Below the pieces are notes generated by a model. That model saw only the letters and a program-made list of their open reading frames with translations, made no database searches and had not been told where the DNA came from. Position numbers and translations under genes: made by a program. From the NCBI GenBank assembly GCA_033063855.1, contig CP093829.1, positions 22,041,537 to 22,105,536 on the forward strand: a stretch of 64,000 nucleotides of DNA. Direction: 5' to 3'. The stretch comes from Smittia aterrima. Lineage: Eukaryota > Arthropoda > Insecta > Diptera > Chironomidae. This document shows, piece after piece, positions 54,001-62,740 of this stretch (its first letter is position 1; each line of letters starts with the position of its first letter).

Positions 54001-57000
54001 CTATGAGAAGATTTTGAAAGTCGTTGAGATGCAAGGACGTAGCTTGAGGCATCTCGACTTGAAAGGAATCTGGCTAAAGGAAGATAACATGAGCTTAATG
54101 TATCGGATCGTTAGGAATCTTCCAAACTTGGTGAAACTGGTCATTCCATATATTGCAACTGACGATCTATTGTTTCATATCAAACTTCATCAGAAAGGTC
54201 TCATGCACTTGGATGTATCTGGCGAGACCGACATCACTGACATTGGAATTGAATATTTGTGTAGTTCGGATGTGAGTCGGACATTGACAGTTGTCGATAT
54301 TGGAACTCTAGGCGAAGAGAACATTGGCCATGACGATATCGCATCATTATTGACTCACATTCCCAACCTTAAGAGTCTCGGAAGTTATTCGTTTGTGGGA
54401 CGGGCAGTTCAGCATGTAATCGAGGAAATAAATTCGGATTTCATCTCGAAATTGCAGTATCTTCATGACACTGAGACCAAATTGAATACAATGAATGCCA
54501 TTTCCCGAGCCTGTCCTGACTTGAAGTTGATTTATTTGGACTCACCCGAGCCGAATGTGTTGCATAAGTTAACGTCATTTCGTAATTTAGAGAGGCTGAA
54601 GATATACAAATTCAATTGTAGTGAAATTTATCATGTTCTGAAGAGACTTGGCACGCAATTAAGGCATTTGACGTGCATGAAAGGGAAGAACATCATGGAC
54701 GTGGGTTTCATAATTCAAAACTGTCCCAATCTAATCGATCTGGATTTCTACATGATGGATGAGCTCACATGCTTGACAGATGAAAATTTTAATCAGCTTC
54801 AGAGTTTCGAGATTCTAAGTAGTCCAATGAGCTTGACCGCACTTCGAAATTTAATATGTAACTGTCATCGTACGATAAAGAGATTAGCCGTCGATGTTGT
54901 TCCATTTACCGATTACGAAATGGCGAGGTAACCTCTGAGAGAGATATAAACACAAACAGGAAATCCTAAGCTTCTCATGCATTATTTGTTTACAGCATTT
55001 TACTGGATTACGATTTCAATAAATTAGAAGACATTTGGTTTACATCTGCATCTCATTTGACAATGGCAACAATAGAACTTTTAATGGATCGACTGCCCGA
55101 GCTCTCAAGCATTGGTTCGTATAAACTTTTATTTTATATATTCAAATCCAAATCTCAATCTACATATTAATTCTTTTGTGTTTTAGGGCAATTGTCGGGT
55201 TGGAATCTCAACGGTGATGACATTGTGCTGCTTAAAGGCATTTTGAAGAGTGGCAATTCGTGTCTGACTCTTTCACCTGCAAATATCTACTCTTCGTGAT
55301 CCAATTTGACGAGAAGAGTCTACTTCGCTTTCAATTGAATGAAATTGCAATTTAAATGTCACTTCAAGTCTCGATAAGTCGAAGGGAGAGAAGAAAATGA
55401 AAGATTGATTAATGTGAAAAGAGAGAGAGAGAAATTTAAGTCAATAAAGCAAACTTTTGAGAAACAATTTATTGATTGAGAAGCTCAGAACTTTAAATTG
55501 TCTTGCACTGCAGTTCATGCCACTTAAAATTGCGATATCATCGCAATTGTACTTTCATCAAGCTCATTTTCAATAAGCTCCTTTCTCCCCCCAACAACTT
55601 TGCTGTTTTATGGCTCAAGTTTTCATATAAAAATATTTATGATCTGAACAATGGAGTCGAGAGTTGAGCGGAGAAGAAAGCGAAAACAATTCGAGAAACT
55701 ATAATTTTCAATGCGATAAAATGTTGCTCGAATTACTCGCTATCTCATTATGTGATTACTCGTCTTCTTTGCCCAAGCTATCGATTTCAATTTGAAAGGA
55801 ACTTTTCATTTAATTCAAATTTGTGTAAATCCTGGATATCAATTAAATGATCTTGTCATTTCCAGTAATAAATGGCAAGAAGCTTCTACAATTGTTATTG
55901 TGGAATTATTAAAAAATGTCAAAAACATGTGCGGCATTCACTTTACTTTACATATTGCGATAAATGATCACACGAGTGAATGGCTTTGTACATTTTATTG
56001 TATCACTCGAGAGCAAAGAGACGACGACAGCGATTATGAAAAAACCACAAGCTCTCGTATGTAAATCTCCATCTATGGATGACGCTCTTAATAGTCTTTG
56101 TGATGATTACATTATGCATAAAATAATCGTTAAAAAGATAAAACTTGTGGAAGCTTCGACTTCATGCTTCGAAATTGTTGCTAATGGTTTGATTTATCAG
56201 ATAAGCGAGTTCACTCTGCATCGGCAAATGTTGTGTGAGAAAAGTAATTTAAATAAAACACCAAACGATCACAGTTATCGTTTTTTTATCTCCACAGAAT
56301 CACGACGATGAAATTTTCGAACTTACATCGCAATATTTATGACTTTGCTCTCCTCCCTCGTTCCCTCTTCGGTAAAGAGTTAATGAGCTTTTGGTCACTC
56401 GCTTTCAGGGATGAAATGTTTTTAAGTATTCATAAAAATCCCTCGTAAAAATTAAATTCAACTTCCTGACAAAGCATCTCTTCCCTTTCTCTCCTCTTGA
56501 GAGTTCTGGTTCAAGTTCAGGTTTATAAAAACTTCGCCAGATGAACGAGAAACCGAACGAACGGACGAGCGGGGAGGAGAAAGAATTTTTATTCTCGGCG
56601 AGCCAGAAAAATTTATTTCAAAACTGTGTATCGCATAAATAATGGAGAACGGGTAATAAAATTGTATTTTACTTTTGAAAATTGTATCATAAAATATTTA
56701 TTTGTATTTTATCGTACACGAAGCAGAAAGTGTTTCAGTCTCGAGTTCGGAACTTTTCGAACTGAATGGAAAAAAAACTGTTTCGAGTGTGAGTCGGTTT
56801 ATAAAATGAATATCAAATCATTAAGTTCGGCGATGAATTCATTCCGTGTTCATGATTTTATAATTTCGAAACATAATTTAACTTTTCTTCGTCGTCGTCT
56901 TCTTCGCTGAATTATCATAACTCACTCGTCGTTGCCGAGAAAGAAAGAAAGTTTCTCCTTGACGAAGTTCTAATGAAAGCTAATTGAATGGAAAATCGTT

Positions 57001-58698
57001 GTGCGAAAGCCTTTAGTCAAGCACACATCACATCGTTCATTAAATCCAGCTGCTGGTTTATGCAAAGTGCAACAATTTGTCAAACTGTTAAAAACAAACA
57101 ATTAAACGCATTTGTCTTTTGCTGATGGGAGGAAAACTTTCGTCGAGTCGTTGCGAACGTTGCGAAAAGAGAAAAATGTCTTTTTTAACTGCCTGTATCT
57201 CGCAGCAAGCCAACATGTACGGAGCTCTCTTCTTCTAGCTTTTCTCCCCAAGTAAATCCATTTATATCATGCGCGCAGTTTTCTTGACAGTTTCATTACA
57301 TTTTATCCCTTCTTTTGTAGCCTAAATGTATCGAAATACGCACAAGTATGGGGAGTCATAATTTTGACTTAATGCTCAACCACAAATCATCAGTGGGAGA
57401 GAGAATATTAAATTGTTACAGGCTTTCTTGCGCATAAGCGGTGAAAAATTTTACTTTTTCTTCTCCCGCTTTGCTCCTTCCCACAGCCAGCACCGCCGCT
57501 TGTTAAGCATTCCTGCCGAAATATATTTCAAGCAATTAATGTAATACGCTTAATGCGTGAATTAATGAACTTCAATAAAATTAAGATATTTCGCTCTTGA
57601 AACTTATTAAAATGAAATGAATCAACATTGGAGCTTGAGCGCGTGAAGAGAATTACAGGTGTCAGCTCGCTGTTGATTTAACGTATGTCGCGATTATTTG
57701 ATTTAGTAGCAAACGATTCCTTTACGACCTCAACACAATGAAAACTTCAATTTATGTCCTCAGAGTTATCAGGAGAATAAACAGCGCGTCAGCCGCGCGA
57801 TAAAAGGAAATTTAAGTGGCAGCACCTTCCACCACCATCAGCACGACGAGGTTATTTTGTTTGTTGGGAAACTTATAGAGAAAAACAGAAGTTGTCTCGC
57901 CAGCAATGTTTATTTTTCATATTTCTTCCCCCAACTGAGATTGGCGCCATAAAATATTGACGCCCTCTTCAACATTTTTCCTCCCGTTCGTTCGTTTGTT
58001 GTGTAGTTTCTCTCTCTCTGCTTACATAACTTGCGATATTTGCGTTTTGTAATAACAAAATAGTTTTTCATCCTCTCGGAAATCTTCCAGATCGACTCTC
58101 TGGCGGTGCGAGCAGACGAAGACTCAGCACAATCTCAACCATAATTCAACAGTTGGAGGGAAGGAAGAATTAACGGGAAAAAGAAAGAGAAGTTGTAAAA
58201 AACTTATTCCATTTCCGTATGTTCAAGCAATAAATTTTCCAACTAGTTTATACTCAATTTATTGATCGAAGTGCTTTTAATTTTCGTTAATTTGCAAGAA
58301 AGCAACATCAAGAAGAAGAACGATGTGAGGTACTCTCATCAACATCATCATCGTCGTCTTACTATCGCTCGTCTCATCTCATCTCGTCTGATCCTTAAAC
58401 AAGATAAGCGATTTTCATGATGCGGTGTCTAATTAAAATTTATACACTTTAGTTGAATATGAATTTATCATGCGTAAAACATCTTGTTATGTATTAAATT
58501 AATGCGATTAAGTTCTCTCCATCATCATACCGTTTTAGTAAGTAGCTATAACTCATCGGTACGGTTTGCGATCTCTCTCTGCTGTCTCATCAGCCTCGCG
58601 CAACGAACGATGCGGTTTTCAAAATTAAGGAATCAAACGGAGAACTCACCTCTATGTCTATTGGTTTGTTTGTCAAACATTAACATAGCATCCTCTAT
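42028..58698 (-). CDS. Rbp6: RNA-binding protein Rbp6, Musashi family (3' part of gene, alternative C-termini)
   Basis: This is the 3' portion of a Musashi-type gene. The 5' exons, with RRM1 and the start of RRM2, are beyond the right edge. Visible in order on - are: 58698-58650 (IEDAMLMFDKQTNRHRG), 51308-51226 (GFGFVTF to EINNKM), 50907-50823 or to 50419 (VECKKAQPKEVMLP), 46558-46526, 46342-46259, 42830-42765, 42409-42183 and 42069-42028. All junctions keep phase. RGFGFVTF, split by the first intron, is the RNP1 motif of RRM2. Musashi proteins bind short UAG-containing sites in mRNA and control translation in neural and stem cells. Rbp6 rather than msi is chosen for the IEDAMLMFDKQTNRHRG segment and the LPANLAKTR..GRG linker as I recall them. 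Splice options inside the C-terminal region give several isoforms. Two + strand genes lie antisense to it. Confidence 0.92.
42171..42409 (-). CDS. Rbp6: Rbp6 exon MNNYQAAAAQGYG..., spliced at 42183 or ending at 42171
   Basis: The exon starts in phase 1 after TTTTCAG. It encodes a Gly/Pro/Ser/Tyr-rich low-complexity region with NSPGPTIDMYSS and SYVQATSPQPSGF, which corresponds to the ANSPGP and SPQPGSGF segments of vertebrate Musashi. A donor after NYSP at 42183 (CCT|GTGAGT) joins in phase 0 to the last exon. If unused, translation adds VSN and stops at 42171. Confidence 0.88.
42765..42830 (-). CDS. Rbp6: Rbp6 66-base cassette exon
   Basis: Phase 1 at both ends, flanked by TTCTAG and GTGAGG. 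It encodes 22 residues, VDLSNGQLTPNNNTPLLTQ plus ALS. Its length is a multiple of three, so it can be included or skipped between the PYPT exon and the MNNYQ exon. Confidence 0.75.
42831..45021 (-). other. Rbp6 intronic DNA or 3'UTR of the 45022 isoform
   Basis: No coding exon is seen. An AATAAA on - (TTTATT at 44572-44577) could end the isoform that stops at 45022. ORFs here are short and biased. Confidence 0.5.
45022..45101 (-). CDS. Rbp6: Rbp6 alternative last exon (VMVSDNRYIVGDQYL)
   Basis: After an acceptor (CCCTTAG) the exon starts in phase 1, encodes GVMVSDNRYIVGDQYL followed by a short Ala/Pro/Thr/Ser tail, and stops at 45022. Its phase matches the 46259 donor exactly, so it can follow the PYPT exon and end the protein. 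It is exclusive with the downstream exons. Not known to me from vertebrate Musashi. Confidence 0.65.
46059..46342 (-). CDS. Rbp6: Rbp6 exon GFPAAAY..., spliced at 46259 or read through to 46059
   Basis: The 84-base spliced form (46342-46259, phase 1 to 1) encodes GFPAAAYAAYAAGRGFSG and on to LPYPT. It matches the GFPAAAYG segment of vertebrate Musashi proteins. The donor is G|GTAATC. If the donor is not used, the frame continues for about 66 more codons of Asn/His/Leu-rich sequence and stops at 46059, giving a different C-terminus. The spliced form is well supported; the extension could be only retained intron. Confidence 0.82.
46526..46558 (-). CDS. Rbp6: Rbp6 33-base microexon
   Basis: The sequence lies between TTCCGCAG and GTAAGA, is exactly 33 bases, and is phase 1 at both ends. 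It joins the GRGTY exon to the GFPAAAY exon and adds DFMWSLGTLSD. Being a multiple of three it can be skipped without a frame change. It is too short for ORF scanning, but the phases and flanking splice sites fit on both sides. Confidence 0.75.
46559..50418 (-). other. Rbp6 intron, and 3'UTR of the isoform ending at 50419
   Basis: This lies between the 33-base microexon and the GRGTY exon. I recognise no coding exon or RNA gene. The rightmost part, down to about 50.3 kb, would be 3'UTR of the isoform ending at 50419. Confidence 0.6.
50419..50907 (-). CDS. Rbp6: Rbp6 exon with alternative end: short splice form or long terminal exon
   Basis: The exon begins VECKKAQPKEVMLP, the end of RRM2 and the Musashi linker. 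A donor (ACG|GTGAGT) at 50823/50822 lets it splice in phase 1 to the downstream C-terminal exons. Without that splice the frame stays open, through GELVVLSGG and an Ala/His/Tyr/Pro-rich region that includes SYRSHPHQAHRHA, to a stop at 50419 after IPTATIGL. AATAAA matches follow on - at about 50375-50370 and 50318-50313, so this can be a complete last exon. Drosophila Rbp6, as I recall it, has a similar GELVV-type end. Confidence 0.88.
   Translation of the reverse strand, partial: VECKKAQPKEVMLPANLAKTRTAGRGTYGELVVLSGGPSSSLGASVGQPSAVRYAPYPLPASLTAGHQQAATTTHILPLSANPHSIIQYGPAIGATSNLYDAAHAMSYKRLLAANAAASYRSHPHQAHRHATSLSYPLGDLLGVQGLDLSGLYHIPTATIGL
51226..51308 (-). CDS. Rbp6: Rbp6 exon: RNP1 to end of RRM2
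   Basis: This 83-base exon starts in phase 1 (completing Gly of RGFGFVTF) and ends in phase 0 after the INNKM segment, before GTAAGT. It encodes the RNP1 strand, helix 2 (SEDVVDKVCEIHFHE) and the last loop of RRM2. It is nearly identical to Musashi proteins across animals. The intron before it is 7.3 kb and contains a + strand gene. Confidence 0.95.
51309..53674. other. 3' part of the RRM2-splitting Rbp6 intron and 5' flank of the LRR gene
   Basis: On the - strand this is intron between the 58650 and 51308 exons. On + it is the upstream region of the nested LRR gene. No other exon or RNA gene is seen. Confidence 0.6.
53675..55299 (+). CDS. Leucine-rich-repeat protein, function unknown, nested in an Rbp6 intron
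   Basis: Three exons (53675-54927, 54996-55114, 55187-55299) join through two short GT-AG introns into 494 residues. The start has an insect-like context (AACATGTC) and is the first ATG of a 418-codon open frame. Residues 1-110 are helix-rich without a recognisable F-box. From about 124 irregular leucine-rich repeats follow: LRHLDLKGIWL (124-134), NLVKLVIPYI (151-160), LMHLDVSGETDITD (176-189), NLKSLGSY (231-238), NLERLKIYKF (304-313), LRHLTCMKG (329-337) and NLIDLDFYM (352-360). This resembles F-box/AMN1- and ZYG11-like LRR arrays, which usually bind protein partners, for example as ubiquitin-ligase substrate adaptors. There is no signal peptide or membrane helix, so it is likely cytosolic or nuclear. 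AATAAA at 55443 ends it. It lies opposite Rbp6. I cannot name it. Confidence 0.88.
55443..55448 (+). terminator. Poly(A) signal AATAAA of the LRR gene
   Basis: AATAAA about 145 bases after the stop codon of the LRR gene. The whole unit therefore fits inside the Rbp6 intron. Confidence 0.65.
55465..58649 (-). other. 5' part of the RRM2-splitting Rbp6 intron
   Basis: No exon is seen on either strand. The ORFs at 55792-56311 are low-scoring by eye, lack clear splice partners and have no family resemblance. Confidence 0.6.
58650..58698 (-). CDS. Rbp6: Rbp6 exon: middle of RRM2
   Basis: This 49-base exon starts in phase 0 after a CTTTCAG acceptor and ends in phase 1 before GTGAGT. It encodes IEDAMLMFDKQTNRHR plus the first base of Gly. 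It is the beta-2/loop-3 part of RRM2 and the most 5' Rbp6 exon I can find in the window. The preceding exon, which should end in a sequence like YF.QFG, was not found to the right edge. Confidence 0.92.
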
Positions 58699-60636
58699 CT
58701 GAAAGGAGAGAGACGAAAAAGATGAAATAATTAATAATTATGTCGTTTGTCGGGTGAGTGAAGGATGAAGATGAGGTCGAATTAGGTTGAAGGGGAAAGC
58801 ATCTTCTCGTCGCTTTTAAAAGCAAATAAACCCGAAGAAGAGAGATTTCTCTCTGTCGTTGTCTGACATAAAAACATTTCTCGAGACATTTGATGGGTAA
58901 GAAATGTGCGTTATTGCAGTTAAATGACGAATAAAAAGATTAAAAATTTTATATCACAAGTGAGTGATGAATGGAAGAAATTGATAATAAAATTTAATAG
59001 ACCTTCAAGCACCAGAAGGAGCTTCCAAGGCTTGTACTTAAGCTTCACATCACTTACGAACATCAACAACAACTTGCGATAGGAAATGACAGAATAAAAA
59101 TGTTTTAATATTTTGCGTCTGCCTTCGTTGCTCTCCTTGATCCTTAATCTTTCCCCGAATGCACACGAGAGCAACGATGCTGGAGAACAATATTAAGTAG
59201 TATCAAAGCTCGGAAAGTCATAAATTTTTCTTATGTGCAAAACATTTCTCGTAAACATAAATTTGCACTCAAATGAGTCGTAAAACAAAAACATCATCAA
59301 TCTTTCCGAGTGAGAGAGAGAGAGAAGAAAGAAAAATCTGGCGCTGTGGAGTTGAAGGTAAATTTTATATTTTATGATATTCGAGAAGAACGAGAAATGT
59401 TTTGAGTGTCACAGCAGATGAGGAGGAGGAATTAAAGCTCGGCAATCTTCGCGAGCCAAGCCTCCCGTCCGCTGCTCTTCACTTCAAAGAAGACCCGAAT
59501 TTATTCAAGCTCTGTCGTTCTCCGCCTTCAACTCTGAAGAGCTTTTTTTTTCGTTTACATTTTACTTCGTCCTTCGTCAAAATAAAATAAATTGCTTCAA
59601 TTAGTATGAGCGAGAATGTTCGGCGAGAATCTTTCGAAAAACAAGAGAAAAAATCATTAATCAGTTCGGAATTTTAACGAGGCTCTTGGAGAAATGTGTA
59701 TGCTAGAGCATTTTTGTTCTCGTCGTCGTCGAAAGTCGTTCGATGATGGAATGCAAAGCTATCGAAAGCTATTATGCTCCGATCCCTCCTCCCTATGCTC
59801 CCTCGTTGACTTTTAATGCCACTCATTATTTCACTCGATTTTAATTGATGATCACGTGTGAGCTTGAATGAATTTGCACGAAACGACTTCGAGCGAAATG
59901 AAAGTAATCGCAAGCATTAGTGTTCGCTTTATTTTTAGTTTGGTGAATATTCATAAGAGAATATCGAGTAATTAAATTTCAAGCCAATGTGGCTGAGTAA
60001 CTTGTTCAAAAATAGCTTGAATGAAACGCCCGAAAGTAATTTTTCAGTACAAAATGTTCTTTGTTGAACTGACTTGACTGTTTAAACAAGAGAAATCTGT
60101 GAGAAATTTTTCTTCCTTCACATGTTCTCGGTTTATTTATATAATTCATACACTTTTCCCTCGGCTTTCAGTTGCGGCTGAATTCTTAAACAGAACAGAC
60201 TTGAAATTAAAGTGAAGGGGTTGAAGTGAAAACTCAGCGGATCGCTCTTATTGACAAAGGTAAAGTCATGTTAACGTGAATGAGTCATCGATATCAACGC
60301 TTTGAACCTTTAAATGTGATAACCGGGTGGAATTAAATCCTAATTATTGCCGCCTATTCGAATATGTCGAGAAAATACCTTTCGAAAGAAGAAGCGAAAT
60401 AAAAAAAAATGTTGTTAGGCAGCGCAAATACGAGAGAAATTAAAGCCGAGAACAGGTGAAGTGTCTATTTTTATGACAGCTCTTGAAAACCTGGCTAAAA
60501 TGTAGAAAATAGACGCACACACTTCACCCAAAAAAGAGTGGAAATAACTCGAAAAATGTCGAACTTTCAACGATTTTAAAAGTTCCGCTTCCTTCGCTTT
60601 CGAAACATTTCGCTCTGACGTTTAAATTTTGTTTCA
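58699..60636 (-). other. Rbp6 upstream intron, 5' flank of the Ser-rich gene
   Basis: No Rbp6 exon is recognisable. On +, a segment ending at GACAAAG|GTAAAG near 60255 could be a non-coding first exon of the Ser-rich gene, spliced to TTTTTCAG near 60648. This is only a possibility. Confidence 0.45.
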
Positions 60637-60696
60637 TTGATTTTTCAGATTTTAAAGCAAAAAAAAAACACAGACGAAAAAAAGAAAGAAATTGAA

Positions 60697-61164
60697 ATGG
60701 ATCTCGTTGAAGTGAATCAAAGCGGTGTCACCAAAAGTTCTACAGCTTCATCGGAAAGTTCATCCGAGGTAAGTTTTCACATCACTCGAGATCAGGTGAC
60801 GATGAGAAATCTCTTCAAATATTCACGAATTTTCCAATTTTAGTCGAGCGTTGAGAAAACAGCAACGGGCGTCGTTGAGAGCGCAAGCAGAGCTCAGAAG
60901 AGCGTTGCTGAAAGTGTCGAGAAGAAAATCGACGGAAATGTTCAATCCAGTTTAGTGCAGAAAGCAGAGAAAAGTGTGTCGGAAAGCGTTAAGCAAAGTG
61001 TGTCAGAGACATCATCGTCAAACTTGTCTGAGAGCTTGAAATCATCGGTGAGCTCATCAGTCAGCTCGTCAGTCAAATCGTCGAGCTCAGTTGTCAGTGC
61101 TTCGAGTAAATCAGTTTCAAGCAGCATAAAGATTGGAAGCAGCTTTGAGTCAATCGACTTCTAA
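60697..61164 (+). CDS. Small Ser-rich low-complexity protein, function unknown
   Basis: Two coding exons (60697-60768 and 60844-61164) join in phase 0 through a 75-base intron (GAG|GTAAGT and TTTTAG) into 130 residues. The ATG lies in a good context (TTGAAATGG) and is the first in frame. Residues 1-24 are Ser/Thr/Glu-rich. About 25-75 (for example VEKTATGVVESASRAQKSV, then AESVEKKIDG) looks like a charged amphipathic helix. The rest is an irregular repeat of Ser-Val with Lys or Glu (SVSESVKQSVSE, SSVSSSVSSSVKSS), ending SFESIDF. There is no signal peptide, membrane helix or Cys. AATAAA follows at 61252. The even pattern suggests a disordered or amphipathic protein, loosely like LEA- or perilipin-type hydrophilic proteins, but I cannot assign a family. 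Coding is supported by the frame-keeping intron and poly(A) signal. Confidence 0.68.
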
Positions 61165-61251
61165 AATTACTTTTCCTCTGTTTGCTCTTCTTCTTGTTTT
61201 TGTGCAAAAGACAATGAAAGTTTGTTTGTGACTAATCGTAAAGAAATCGGA

Positions 61252-61257
61252 AATAAA
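61252..61257 (+). terminator. Poly(A) signal AATAAA of the Ser-rich gene
   Basis: AATAAA about 90 bases after the stop codon. Confidence 0.6.
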
Positions 61258-61402
61258 ATATAAATGTAAACTTGTGATTGCTTCAGCACATCAAATCGCT
61301 TTTGTTTTACTGTCGACATGTTTATGAATTCACGGAGATTATAATCAGAGACTGCTTACATTTTCGTTTCGGTCTGAAAAGTTTTACATCCTAACTCATC
61401 CA

Positions 61403-61420
61403 CCAACCAACCAACCAACC
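61403..61420. repeat. (CCAA)n tetranucleotide repeat
   Basis: About four and a half CCAA units. Non-coding microsatellite. Confidence 0.85.
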
Positions 61421-62723
61421 TACAGCAACATCAGTAGCTCTTTCCCTCTCTCGTATTCGTTAAAGTTTCACTCTAACGCTCTACTCTGCCTTGCCTTGCC
61501 TGCTACACACGAGCATTTTATCATGTAATTAAAAAAAGGTTCATAGAGCAGGATCTGATATTCATTCGCCCCCCTCTTTACTACCATCCAACTTTCCATC
61601 ATAATAAAGCACACAAAAATAATTTGAACTGAATAAATAATTACCCCATGTCATTTAAATAACAAAAAACTTGATCAAAAATTAATGCTCGAGCTGGGCT
61701 CATGTTGTGTTGTGGAAAATGCTGAGCGAGTGAGGAGAACGATTTCGTCTTCAGTTTTATGTGGCGATAAAATGTAGTATTAGTGCCTTAGATGGCTTTA
61801 TTATTTCAATCATAAAACTTTCTCTGACTCTCTTTTCTGTGTGTGACGAGGAAGCTTTAATCAAACAGGAAAACGTCGCCTGGAGCTTCGCAAATGGTGG
61901 GAATGCAGGAGCAAAAAAAAACCAGCGATGAATGTGACGCCACGAATTTACATAACATTTAATAGAAAACGAGGAGAGAGCGACACAAACAAAACTATTT
62001 TGTTTCGAATCGCTCGCTGTTTTGTCATCGTTAAAAGGCACATCCGATTTAGTTTTATTTTAATCGCTTTTCAATCAATAAAATAATTACACGTTTCTGT
62101 GAATACTTTGCCTCGACAAGCGGAAAAAACAAAATCCTAGCGACTCGTTTGAAAAACAAATTTGTGAGTTTTGCGTTGCACAGAGTCAGGGCTTGCAAGC
62201 TTAAGCTGGTCGGTGGATGTTTCTAAATCTCTCGTCAGCCCTGTCCGCAATTTTCCCTCCGAAAAATGAAAATCGACTGACAATTTAGCTTGCTTTGAAT
62301 TTCGGAAAATAAATTCGTGTTTCATCAGCGTAATTTCGCTTGAGCATAGAAAATCGAGGGCGGAAAGGGTGAAATTGGGATAAAAACATAAAAGTTCCGC
62401 TGACAAAGAGTAGATAATAAATAAATATATTTTTGCCATTATTCGGAGAGCTCTCGTTTCGAAAGTAATTTGCTTATCCTAATTTCCTCCGAAGGCAATA
62501 AACTTACATACTTCCTCATACATCTGATCTCGAGACTTATAGCGAGCGAAGAAAAAAAAAATGAAATTACACGATATTTTATGGGCGCTTGTAATGTATG
62601 CTTTAAAATTTATTGTATCATCTTTTAGATGTAACCTAAATAACGTTTCTATATAAAGTGCGAATTTATGTCTCAGCTTCTTTAATTTAAAACTAATGCA
62701 TTACGTGCTTTTTGCTTTGTATG

Positions 62724-62740
62724 CTCTCTCTCTCTCTCTC
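62724..62740. repeat. (CT)n dinucleotide repeat
   Basis: About eight CT units. Non-coding microsatellite. Confidence 0.85.

Noticed and set aside
55792..56311. Two overlapping + strand ORFs downstream of the LRR gene
   Set aside because: They overlap in different frames, lie past the LRR poly(A) signal, and show no leucine-rich repeats or convincing splice joins.
60942..61127. Acidic - strand ORF with repeated Thr-Asp-Glu-Leu units opposite the Ser-rich gene
   Set aside because: It is the mirror of the Ser-Val repeat codons. The + strand frame has an ATG, a frame-keeping intron and a poly(A) signal; the - strand frame has none of these.
62510..62560. Possible 24-base - strand microexon (SRDQMYEE) between an AG and GTATGT
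   Set aside because: It fits no known place in Rbp6 RRM2, its phase cannot be tested without neighbours, and such short AG...GT pairs are common by chance.
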